Below, in pieces: positions 18,124 to 25,900 of a stretch of 64,000 nt of DNA. Position 1 is the first letter of the stretch. Every line of letters starts with the position of its first letter. Position numbers and translations under genes: made by a program. Location: positions 46,222 to 110,221 of the forward strand of contig JASBRY010000002.1 in the NCBI GenBank assembly GCA_030149165.1. Reading direction: 5' to 3'. Origin of the DNA: Phycisphaerales bacterium. GTDB lineage: Bacteria; Planctomycetota; Phycisphaerae; Phycisphaerales; UBA1924. The notes beneath the pieces are model-generated. The model ran no database searches. It was not told the origin of the DNA and saw only the letters and a list, made by a program, of their open reading frames with translations.

Positions 18124-18828
18124 ATGCCCATCGAGATTGGCGAAATCCTGAGCTCTGTATCGAACGGTTTAGCCCATCACGCCGAGCTTCTGGACCAAGA
18201 ACACGCTGTGCGTGGACTTGATGCACTCAGTGAGCTCCAACTCCATGCACTGATTGCAGATGCACTTACATCAGAACCAATCGGTATCCACAGAGAGGTC
18301 CATTACCCCTCAGACGGCGATGCGTACACCACACGCACGCATCGTGACCGATGCGATCTGGTGCTGACACCAAATCCGGACCTATTACTCTCCGATCCCG
18401 TCACTGAGTTGCAACTACTCGCTGCCGCACAGGACACATTGTTTGCGAACAACCCTGCACTTCAACCGGACCCCACCACGACCTGTCAACCTGAGGACGC
18501 GCTCTGGATCGAGATCAAAGCGTGCGCCCAGTATGCCTATCGAGATGGAGTTCCGGCTCCGAATGGACGCTATGCACACGAGTTGGTGAATGGATTGCAG
18601 ACCGATCTCTGCAAACTCTCAGCAGACCCACACATCTGGCATGCCGCGGCACTGATAGTGCTCTTTACCGAGACCGAAGAAATTGCCAGACGGGATCTGC
18701 ACGCCGCGGCGAAGCTCTGCATTGAGCAAGACATCCCGGTGCGTTCGCCGCTTATAGAAACCATCTCAATCACTGACCGAGCGGGCAACGCGTGCCTCGG
18801 AATCGGAATGTTTCCCAACTCGATCTGA
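18124..18828 (+). CDS. Probable PD-(D/E)XK-fold protein
   Basis: 234 residues, no family name recognised. The pattern D78 (HRDRCDLVL), followed about 50 residues later by E130-x-K132 in ALWIEIKAC, matches the active site of PD-(D/E)XK nucleases. E59 in a preceding helix could be the extra acidic residue. Later segments (WHAAALIVLFTETEE) fit core strands and helices. It could be a nuclease or an inactive relative. Its last 63 nt are antisense to the end of lpxB. Divergent from the AGCS gene. Confidence 0.6.
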   Translation: MPIEIGEILSSVSNGLAHHAELLDQEHAVRGLDALSELQLHALIADALTSEPIGIHREVHYPSDGDAYTTRTHRDRCDLVLTPNPDLLLSDPVTELQLLAAAQDTLFANNPALQPDPTTTCQPEDALWIEIKACAQYAYRDGVPAPNGRYAHELVNGLQTDLCKLSADPHIWHAAALIVLFTETEEIARRDLHAAAKLCIEQDIPVRSPLIETISITDRAGNACLGIGMFPNSI

Positions 18829-20016
18829 TCCTGATTCAACCGGTTCCAATCCCGCGTACTGAGCGATGATGTCCGCGGCTCCAAGTGCGGCATTTTTGCT
18901 ATCGAACATGTCCGTGATCTTCGTCAGCTCACGCACCTGCTCGTCATATTTGTTGCGATCTTCCAAGAGTTCGGTCACACGCTCCGCGATTGGTTCGGCG
19001 CCAACAAAGTGCGGAACCAACTCAGGCACGACCTCGCGCCCCGCGAGGATATTGGGGAGTGTGATGAACGGTGTCTGGATCAACCATCGAGCGAGCAAGG
19101 ACCATCCTATTCGCCCCAACTTGTACACAATCACCATCGGACGATGCTGACGAGCGATCTGGAGCGTTACTGTTCCTGAGACCACCATCGCGAGTGTACA
19201 CCAACGCACCACGGCATCCGTGTTCGCGTGTGTAATCCCTAGTGAATCTGGCCATTCGATCTCATGATCCTTCGCGATCTGCCGAACAATCGGTTCGATT
19301 TCAGGACGCGTAACCGCGACCATGCCGCACATGTCTTTGTGCTCTGCTTTGAGTTTCGTGTACGCGCCGATCAGCAGCGGGAAGTTTTTCTTGATCTCAG
19401 AAGGACGAGAGCCAGGCAAGATCGCGATCCGCTTCTCACCCTGCTTCCAAGACTCGGTCTGTTTGTCCAGAGCTCCCTCATCGATTGGTTTCTCAAACAA
19501 CGGATGACCGATGAATGTCGCTTGCACACCGCGACTCCCAAACCATTGCTCTTCGAACGGCAGCACACACATCACATGATCGGTCAATCTTCTGAGCTTG
19601 CGGATGCGCCACGGCGCCCACGCCCAAAGCTGGGGCGCGACCATATGGACTACCTTGCCGCCTTGTGCTTTCATGATCGCGCAGACAGGGAAGTTTGCCG
19701 CCGGAGAATCGACCGGCACATGCACATCGACTGGGTTTTCCTTGACCCATGCTTCGATCCGCTCGTTGATCTGTTTGTGCTCACGGATTTTTTGCAGTCC
19801 CGGCATCCCCATGACCGCGGCATCGCCCGTCCGCTCGATGATCTCCGCTCCAGCGGCTTCCATCTTCGGACCGCCCCACGCGCAGATTCTCAGATCTGGA
19901 TAACGCGACTTCAACTCGCGGATCACGATGGACGCATGGTCATCGCCGCTGGGTTCGAACCCAGTGAACAGGATCGTTGGATTGCTGGAGGATCGCTGCA
20001 CACGCAACAATAGCAC
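18766..20016 (-). CDS. lpxB: Lipid-A-disaccharide synthase
   Basis: 416 residues. Joins UDP-diacylglucosamine and lipid X to form the lipid A disaccharide at the inner membrane. Family motifs: a PSGD-containing start (GFEPSGDDHA), PDLRICAWGGPKMEAAGAE, PQLWAWAPWR, FIGHPLFE, ILPGSRPSEI, and VVSGTVTLQIAR. The start is a GTG at 20016 without a strong ribosome site; GTG at 20001 is an alternative. A tail of about 30 polar residues after AQYAGLEP is unlike the family and overlaps the convergent nuclease-like gene by 63 nt. Shows that this organism makes lipid A-type lipids. Confidence 0.93.
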   Translation of the reverse strand: MLLLRVQRSSSNPTILFTGFEPSGDDHASIVIRELKSRYPDLRICAWGGPKMEAAGAEIIERTGDAAVMGMPGLQKIREHKQINERIEAWVKENPVDVHVPVDSPAANFPVCAIMKAQGGKVVHMVAPQLWAWAPWRIRKLRRLTDHVMCVLPFEEQWFGSRGVQATFIGHPLFEKPIDEGALDKQTESWKQGEKRIAILPGSRPSEIKKNFPLLIGAYTKLKAEHKDMCGMVAVTRPEIEPIVRQIAKDHEIEWPDSLGITHANTDAVVRWCTLAMVVSGTVTLQIARQHRPMVIVYKLGRIGWSLLARWLIQTPFITLPNILAGREVVPELVPHFVGAEPIAERVTELLEDRNKYDEQVRELTKITDMFDSKNAALGAADIIAQYAGLEPVESGSDRVGKHSDSEARVARSVSD

Positions 20017-20058
20017 CGATGCGATGAGCTATGGCAAACAATACAACTGGATAGGGAT

Positions 20059-20670
20059 TCAGAATCCCGCAGCCGCAAACCAAGTGCTTGGCGCCACTCC
20101 GAGCGCCTCGGCAACACTCGTCAGTGATTCAACACTCGGCAGGTGGGTCCCACGCTCGATCGAACTGAGCTGACTGACCGAAACCCCAGAAATCTCTGAA
20201 AGATTCCGCAGCGTCCACCCACGCTCTGTCCGCGCCAATCGGATCTGCCGACCGAGCGTCGCACGCAATCGATCCAACGGACGCTGACCCAAACCCAGTT
20301 CGTTGACGGCTTGAGCAAGCGACTTCCGAAGATCATCCACTTGAAATGGCTTCGGGATGTAGTCAAACACATCCTTACGGAAAGTCTCACGCATCGAATC
20401 CAGTGACGGATACCCAGTCACCATGATCACGCACTGACGCGGCCAGCGCTCGCGGATCTCCTCAAGGACTTCAGTTCCAGAATGCTCACCCATCTTCACA
20501 TCAAGCAAGATCACATCAGGAAGATGCTGCTCACACGCATCAAAGAGTTCACTCGGCTCAGACATCATCCGCACGGAATGACCATCCCCAGAGAGCAATC
20601 CCTGCAAGTACTCGCGAAAGTCAGCGTCGTCGTCCAACGCATACACCGTCAATGGCACAATATCGCTCAT
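20059..20670 (-). CDS. Response regulator with Cro/C1-type HTH output
   Basis: 203 residues. The REC domain (1-120) has the acidic pair D13/D14, phospho-acceptor D57 (VILLDVKMG), T85 and K107 (YIPKPF). Instead of the common Fis, LuxR or OmpR outputs, residues 141-195 form an XRE-type helix-turn-helix (RQIRLARTERGWTLRNLSEISGVS, SQLSSIERG, PSVESLTSVAEALG). Most likely controls transcription on command from the kinase gene just upstream (65-nt gap). It has a candidate promoter and dyad operator of its own in that gap and GGAAGGG before the ATG. Targets unknown. Confidence 0.9.
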   Translation of the reverse strand: MSDIVPLTVYALDDDADFREYLQGLLSGDGHSVRMMSEPSELFDACEQHLPDVILLDVKMGEHSGTEVLEEIRERWPRQCVIMVTGYPSLDSMRETFRKDVFDYIPKPFQVDDLRKSLAQAVNELGLGQRPLDRLRATLGRQIRLARTERGWTLRNLSEISGVSVSQLSSIERGTHLPSVESLTSVAEALGVAPSTWFAAAGF

Positions 20671-20692
20671 AAATGCCCTTCCATTCCAGACG

Positions 20693-20723
20693 AGTATATC
20701 CGCTTATTGTCCTGCCAGACAAT
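20693..20723 (-). promoter_or_regulatory. Promoter and dyad operator of the REC-XRE gene
   Basis: On the minus strand TTGTCT (20717-20722) and TATACT (20693-20698) are separated by 18 nt, with a predicted start about 16 nt before the ATG. The -35 overlaps an 18-bp dyad, ATTGTC-N6-GACAAT (20706-20723), of the size bound by XRE-type dimers. This suggests autoregulation. Confidence 0.5.
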
Positions 20724-20735
20724 ACAAACTGCAGA

Positions 20736-22274
20736 TTAATCTGATTTGGTCATCGGAAGATGCACATCGAACTTCGCCCCCCCACCTGTAGCCGAAGATC
20801 CCTCATTCTCATTCGCACGCACATTCGATGGAACCACCATCCCGCCGTGCTCACGAACAATCCCCTCAGCGACGGCGAGCCCCAGACCTGTCCCGTTCGC
20901 ATCCATCCTCGAAGACACAAACGGCTCAAACAAGGTATCGATCATTGAAGGATCTATCCCGCTCCCGTTGTCCTGAACTGAGATCACGAGCCAATCTCCG
21001 TCCGAACGCGATTCTTGCAATGCAGAAACACGGATGGCCCCTTCATGATTCTTGAGATCCCTCAACGCATGGACCGCGTTGCGGATCAGATTCACGAAGA
21101 CCTGCACCATGCGATCTGGATCGCACGCCACCACCAACTCGCTATCGACTTGATTTTCAAAGTCCAGCCGCTGTCCTGGAAGCACGCTCTGCCGATCGAG
21201 TTTGATGAGCGTCCACGCGTCCTCGATTACATTGCGGATATGTGTCGATCTCAGACTCGGCGTGCGGACTCGCGCAAAGTCCAGCAACCCCTCCGACAAC
21301 TTCTCAATACGACCCACCACTCTGGATAGCAGTGCGATCTCAGGTTCACTCAGCGGATCACCATTGTCGAGTTTGCTCACCAACCCCTTGACCACTGCGA
21401 GGGGTGTGTTGAGTTCGTGCGCGATACCCGCCGACATCATGCCCATGGTTGCGAGCCGATCGGCGCCCTCCAGGTTCTTTCGTGCGGTCTCCAGCAACCG
21501 ATTCTTGGTATGCAGATCAATCGCAACCGATTCCAGTCGAGCGAGCGTGGACTCCAACTCTCGCTCATGCTCGCGCAGTGCCCGCACTGTCTCGTTGCGC
21601 GAATGCATGATCTCACCCAGTTCATCAGCCGGGATGAACCTGCTCGGGATGATTTCCCGATCTGAGTCAGAGGATCGTGCCGCGTCGTCCGCATCGAGCA
21701 TGGCGCGGATTGGTTGATACACATGCTGTGGGAGTACAAAGAGTTCCAGAGCAACTGCAACAAGCGCATACCCCGCGAGCAGGGTCACGATCAGCAATCC
21801 ATAGATCATCCGCACCATCTGACGCGCTCGCATAGATCTCGCGCGGACTTCGACGAACTGTCCGAGCCCTTGATCGAATCCGACGACCCCGCCACCGAAC
21901 TGCCCGCCCGCTCTCAGCACGACCGAACCACGCGTTGAGCGGAGATCTTCGAGTTCCGATTCAGGGACTCCCAACGCATCCGGATCCACAGCTTTGATCT
22001 GGTAGCGATCTTCTGTGTCCCCAAACACAGTTCCGTCGCCATTGAGTCCTGCGTGGAAGATCCGCTCCGCGAGGTCCTGCTCGGCGCCGTCCACCATCTT
22101 CCCCATCGCTGGACTCAACGCGACGAGAAGCAGAATCCCGAGGACCAATGAGAATGAAGTATGAAGGACAATGAGCTTCTTTCGGATCTTGAGACCCGCG
22201 AACACCCCTCGAGCACGAACGCGCTTACTGCGCCGCTCAGTGCTGGTATCTTCGTTGGAATGCTCGAAACTCAC
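20736..22274 (-). CDS. Sensor histidine kinase
   Basis: 512 residues. N-terminal basic cytoplasmic stretch, membrane segment at about 34-53, periplasmic sensor region (54-152) of no recognised fold, second membrane segment at about 155-180, HAMP-like linker, coiled coil (225-270), dimerisation domain with phospho-acceptor H287 (SAGIAHELNTPL), and an ATPase domain with NLIRNAVHAL, DNGSGID and GTGLGLAVAEGI. Starts at GTG 22274. Paired with the REC-XRE regulator that follows. The signal sensed is unknown. Divergent from rsmB with a 55-nt gap. Confidence 0.93.
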   Translation of the reverse strand: MSFEHSNEDTSTERRSKRVRARGVFAGLKIRKKLIVLHTSFSLVLGILLLVALSPAMGKMVDGAEQDLAERIFHAGLNGDGTVFGDTEDRYQIKAVDPDALGVPESELEDLRSTRGSVVLRAGGQFGGGVVGFDQGLGQFVEVRARSMRARQMVRMIYGLLIVTLLAGYALVAVALELFVLPQHVYQPIRAMLDADDAARSSDSDREIIPSRFIPADELGEIMHSRNETVRALREHERELESTLARLESVAIDLHTKNRLLETARKNLEGADRLATMGMMSAGIAHELNTPLAVVKGLVSKLDNGDPLSEPEIALLSRVVGRIEKLSEGLLDFARVRTPSLRSTHIRNVIEDAWTLIKLDRQSVLPGQRLDFENQVDSELVVACDPDRMVQVFVNLIRNAVHALRDLKNHEGAIRVSALQESRSDGDWLVISVQDNGSGIDPSMIDTLFEPFVSSRMDANGTGLGLAVAEGIVREHGGMVVPSNVRANENEGSSATGGGAKFDVHLPMTKSD

Positions 22275-22329
22275 CCCACACTGTATCCCATCAGGCGCAT
22301 CAAGTAGCTCCCAAGCCTACTCTCAATCG

Positions 22330-23682
22330 ATGCCGAATAATCAGGAATCTTCCCAGACCTCCCCACCACCTCGCGATGCACGAGATGCGGCGTATCGCGT
22401 GCTGAGTGCACACGCACACGCCTTTCCTGATCTTCAACCGATCGAGCCCGACATTCCCCATCTCGAACCACGAGATCGAGCGCTCTCCCATGCGATCATC
22501 CGTGAATGCGTCGTGCGCTGGATCACGCTTCGTCACATCGTGTCAGAGCTTGCAGGCCGAGGATTCGAGACCATCGAACCCAGAATGCAAGCCGTGCTGA
22601 TCGGAGGCACGGCCCAACTCCTTCTCCTCGATCGACTCCCACCTCACGCGGTCATCAACGAATCCGTCGAGTGGGCGAAGCACTACATCCGCCCCAAAGC
22701 CGGCGGGATGACCAATGCGATTCTCCGCAAAGTCGCTCGATCGAGAGGCGAACAGATCGAACACTACGGGTTCATGCGAAACGCCGTCCCTCTTTCAGAC
22801 GGCGGCGCCCTCTTGCTCAACAATGTGGAGCTTCCAGAGGATCCAGTTGCTCTGAGGTCCACCGCGTATTCGATCCCCAAAGCGACGATCAAGCGATGGG
22901 AGAAGCTCTTCCCGCAGCAAGCGGATCAACTGCTTGCACACACCATCACTCGTCCACCAACCCTGCTCTACTGTGACAATTGGAGTGCGATCGGACCACT
23001 GGATGACCTCGAACCACACGAATCAGGATCCCATCGCGTCTATACAGGATCCAGAACACACCTTGTGCAGTTGCTCGAAGAGTTCCCAAATCTCCGTGTT
23101 CAAGATCCAGCAAGCTCCAGCGTGGTCGAGTCGATTCCTGAGAGTGAGTATCAGTCCATCATCGATTTCTGCGCCGGACAAGGCACCAAAACCAGACAAC
23201 TTTGCGAACGATTCCCTGATGCAAAGATCTTCGCGATGGAAGTCGATCCGCATCGACTCTCTGTGCTCTCCGATGTCTTCAAAGACCACCCCAATGTCAG
23301 CGTGCATCACACCAGTAAACTCCAAAAGATCGCTGGCGAAGGAGTGGATCTCATACTCACCGATGTGCCGTGTTCAAACTCCGGGGTCCTCGCTCGGCGC
23401 ATGGAAGCCCGATATCGACCGATGACAGCGCAGGTCAAACGAATCAGCGATATCCAGCGGGACATTCTGACACAGATCGCTCCATTCCTCAATCAGTCAG
23501 GAACACTCGCCTACTCAACCTGCAGCATCGAGGCCGAGGAAAATCAAGATCAGAGGGACTGGATTACCAAGAATCTCGCCTTTGAACTGATTGCTGAGCA
23601 CCAAGTTCTACCGAATGGGCAGCCTGGGGAGTCCCCTGCTGAGTATCGAGACGCGACCTACGCCTGCTTCATGAGAAAATGA
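22330..23682 (+). CDS. rsmB: 16S rRNA (cytosine-967-C5)-methyltransferase
   Basis: 450 residues from ATG 22330; the frame is open further upstream but that part overlaps the kinase start and is not coding-like. The N-terminal NusB-like RNA-binding domain (RDAAYRVLSAHAH..., PRDRALSHAIIRECVVRW) is followed by an SAM-dependent RNA m5C methyltransferase domain with DFCAGQGTKTRQL, DVPCSNSG and the catalytic-Cys motif STCSIEAEEN. Modifies C967 of 16S rRNA in E. coli. The NusB-MTase fusion is the usual RsmB layout. Confidence 0.9.
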   Translation: MPNNQESSQTSPPPRDARDAAYRVLSAHAHAFPDLQPIEPDIPHLEPRDRALSHAIIRECVVRWITLRHIVSELAGRGFETIEPRMQAVLIGGTAQLLLLDRLPPHAVINESVEWAKHYIRPKAGGMTNAILRKVARSRGEQIEHYGFMRNAVPLSDGGALLLNNVELPEDPVALRSTAYSIPKATIKRWEKLFPQQADQLLAHTITRPPTLLYCDNWSAIGPLDDLEPHESGSHRVYTGSRTHLVQLLEEFPNLRVQDPASSSVVESIPESEYQSIIDFCAGQGTKTRQLCERFPDAKIFAMEVDPHRLSVLSDVFKDHPNVSVHHTSKLQKIAGEGVDLILTDVPCSNSGVLARRMEARYRPMTAQVKRISDIQRDILTQIAPFLNQSGTLAYSTCSIEAEENQDQRDWITKNLAFELIAEHQVLPNGQPGESPAEYRDATYACFMRK

Positions 23683-23779
23683 TGCCTTACCCAAGACGCA
23701 CAGGAACTGCTCGGCTATAGAATCTACGAACCCCCTGAGCGAACGCACAATGCGGTAGCTCGATCGATGGAAGGAATCG

Positions 23780-24235
23780 ATGAATCTTTCAGACATCCTC
23801 AGTGTTGAATGCATACGCGCACCGCTTGAAGCTCAAGACAAGCAGGACGCGATCAATGAGCTTGTCGATCTCCTCGCTGCTCAAGACAAGGTCAAGGAAC
23901 CTGAAGCGCTCAAGGACGCCGTGTGGTCGCGCGAGCAAACCCGAACCACAGGTATTGGGCACGGCCTCGCTATCCCTCACGGCAAATGCGATTGCATCCA
24001 CACCCCCACACTCGCGATCGGTCGCCCGGCAACTCCAATGGAGTTCGAATCCATGGATTCGCAACCGGTCGAGTTGATCGTCCTGCTCGCGAGCCCGACT
24101 TCAAGCACCAAAGAACACATCGAAGCGCTCGCGCAGGTCTCACGAATCATGAACAACCCAGCATTCCGCCAAGAGATCTATCAAGCCGAGGATGCTGAAA
24201 AGATCTACGAGATGCTGGTCGCTCAGAGCAGCTAA
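23780..24235 (+). CDS. PTS EIIA (fructose/nitrogen type) protein
   Basis: 151 residues, a single EIIA domain of the Fru/Ntr class with the phosphorylated histidine H67 in GIGHGLAIPHGK. No EIIB, EIIC, HPr or EI gene is near, so a regulatory (PtsN-like) role is more likely than sugar uptake. AAGGAA precedes the ATG. A TATAGAAT stretch at 23716-23723 may be a -10 region. Its stop touches the stop of the convergent ExbB-like gene. Confidence 0.88.
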   Translation: MNLSDILSVECIRAPLEAQDKQDAINELVDLLAAQDKVKEPEALKDAVWSREQTRTTGIGHGLAIPHGKCDCIHTPTLAIGRPATPMEFESMDSQPVELIVLLASPTSSTKEHIEALAQVSRIMNNPAFRQEIYQAEDAEKIYEMLVAQSS

Positions 24236-24841
24236 CTACTCTTCTGCTCTATGTGCGATCATCGCACCGAGAGACTCAAGCCGACTCAGTGAAGTGTTCG
24301 CGCGTGCTTTGAAGTACGCCGCGGGAAATAACGCAAGCAGTGCGATGGTCAATCCCGATGCCGTGGTGTAGAGCGCCTCAGCGATGCCACCCGCAACAAT
24401 CGTCGGATCTGAAACTCCCGCGGCTTGGCCGAGCAGATCAAAGCTCTCGATGATCCCCACAACTGTGCCCAATATACCAAGCAACGGCGCGGCGCCGACA
24501 ATGACACTGAGAATCCAGTTTCTTGCTTCCATGCCGGGACGGATCATTTCGATCGTCGCGAGCACGGCATCCTCGGACACTTGTTTGCGCGAAGATGCCC
24601 AATACGCGAGTTTACCGATTGCAGTCGAATCGTTAGATGACACCGCCGCGAGTGTTTCCCGCTCTCCACCTTCGACTAGATCAGCATATTTACGGAACTG
24701 CCGCAGTTCCCTTCGCGTGGAGTTTCTCGTCCAGTACATCGTGCGCTCGATGACGATCCCGAGTCCGACCACACTCATCAACAGCAGCGGGTACATAACC
24801 CAACCACCCGCAGAAAAGAACTGGACCGCTCGTTCAATCAC
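24236..24841 (-). CDS. MotA/TolQ/ExbB proton channel family protein
   Basis: 201 residues. One membrane segment near the N-terminus (VMYPLLLMSVVGLGIVIERTM), a cytoplasmic helical region, then two segments with the family motif (NWILSVIVGAAPLLGILGTVVGIIESF; GGIAEALYTTASGLTIALLALFPA). Such proteins form proton-driven motors with an ExbD/TolR partner, which is not present here. Start is GTG 24841. TonB-type energy coupling or Tol-like envelope work is possible. Confidence 0.88.
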   Translation of the reverse strand: MIERAVQFFSAGGWVMYPLLLMSVVGLGIVIERTMYWTRNSTRRELRQFRKYADLVEGGERETLAAVSSNDSTAIGKLAYWASSRKQVSEDAVLATIEMIRPGMEARNWILSVIVGAAPLLGILGTVVGIIESFDLLGQAAGVSDPTIVAGGIAEALYTTASGLTIALLALFPAAYFKARANTSLSRLESLGAMIAHRAEE

Positions 24842-24890
24842 GCCCCTACTGTAGCCCGATCAGGACTAGCAGAGCGCTACGATTCCGCAG

Positions 24891-25784
24891 ATGTCCGATA
24901 CCAAGACTTCGCAACTCGATCTCGACCACATCCGCGGCCAAACCGACCAAGCGATGACACGCTTTATCGATTCGCTTGATTTGCCAACGAAACTCGACGA
25001 CCCCATCCGTTATGCGCTCTTCGCGCCTGGAAAGCGAATCCGACCGCTGCTTGCGTGGGCCAGCGCGATCGCCGCTGGAGGAGAAGGCTCCCAAGCTCTC
25101 CCTGTCTGTGTCGCTGTCGAGCTCATACACGCGTTTAGCCTAGTCCACGATGACTTACCTGCACTTGATGACGATGAGCTCCGTAGGGGACGCCCAACAC
25201 TCCATAAACATGCCGGAGAAGCCGCGGCGATCCTTGCCGGAGATGCGATGCTCTCGCTCGCGTTCGAAGCTATCGCAAGCGTCGAGCCACACCCAAGCGC
25301 AGATGCGCACGCCCGACTCATCGCAATGCTTTCAAAAGGCACTCGCTCGATGATCGTGGGTCAAGTGTACGACACTCTGGGTGGATTCGAAGAGTCCCTC
25401 TCCGATCGGGAGAAGACCGAACTCATCCACATGAATAAGACCGGTGCACTGATCCATGCATCATGCACGATGGGCGCGGTTGCCGCAGGCGCTGACCAAA
25501 GCACACTGGATCTGATCTCGGGTTTCGCGTGGGACCTCGGTCTCCAGTTCCAAATCATTGACGACCTGCTCGATGTCCAAGGCGATCCATCACTCGTTGG
25601 CAAAACACTGGGTAAGGACGAGAGAGCAAACAAACTCACATATCCCGCATCATTCGGGATCGAAGAGTCGAATGCGATTATCGGAACACTCCAAAAAAAC
25701 GCCCTCACGAAACTCGATCAGCTCGGACCGAACAGCGAGGGATTGCGTCAACTCCTGGACAGAATGACGAACCGATCGCACTGA
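24891..25784 (+). CDS. Short-chain polyprenyl diphosphate synthase
   Basis: 297 residues, all-helical trans-prenyltransferase. The first aspartate-rich motif is at 87-93 (DDLPALD, then DDELRRG), the second is IDDLLDVQGD. A four-residue spacing in the first motif (DDxxxxD) and the size fit bacterial FPP/GGPP synthases (IspA-like). It precedes dxs by 116 nt, an arrangement common in bacteria. Product chain length is not determined. Confidence 0.9.
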   Translation: MSDTKTSQLDLDHIRGQTDQAMTRFIDSLDLPTKLDDPIRYALFAPGKRIRPLLAWASAIAAGGEGSQALPVCVAVELIHAFSLVHDDLPALDDDELRRGRPTLHKHAGEAAAILAGDAMLSLAFEAIASVEPHPSADAHARLIAMLSKGTRSMIVGQVYDTLGGFEESLSDREKTELIHMNKTGALIHASCTMGAVAAGADQSTLDLISGFAWDLGLQFQIIDDLLDVQGDPSLVGKTLGKDERANKLTYPASFGIEESNAIIGTLQKNALTKLDQLGPNSEGLRQLLDRMTNRSH

Positions 25785-25859
25785 GATCGCCGTATTCTGA
25801 ATTCCCGCGAACGACCCTCATTTCAGCTCGTAAGCACTGCATACAGCATGGATAGCCAC

Positions 25860-25865
25860 TATACT
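25860..25865 (+). promoter_or_regulatory. Candidate -10 box for dxs
   Basis: TATACT, 35 nt before the dxs ATG. No convincing -35 lies 16-18 nt upstream. The gap of 116 nt after the prenyl synthase gene leaves room for a separate promoter. Confidence 0.3.
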
Positions 25866-25900
25866 TCTTGGAATGTCCAGCTTGAGGAACTACCCGCTCG

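Noticed and set aside
24236..24841. Flagellar motor protein MotA
   Set aside because: Length and motifs fit TolQ/ExbB, and there is no MotB or flagellar gene nearby.
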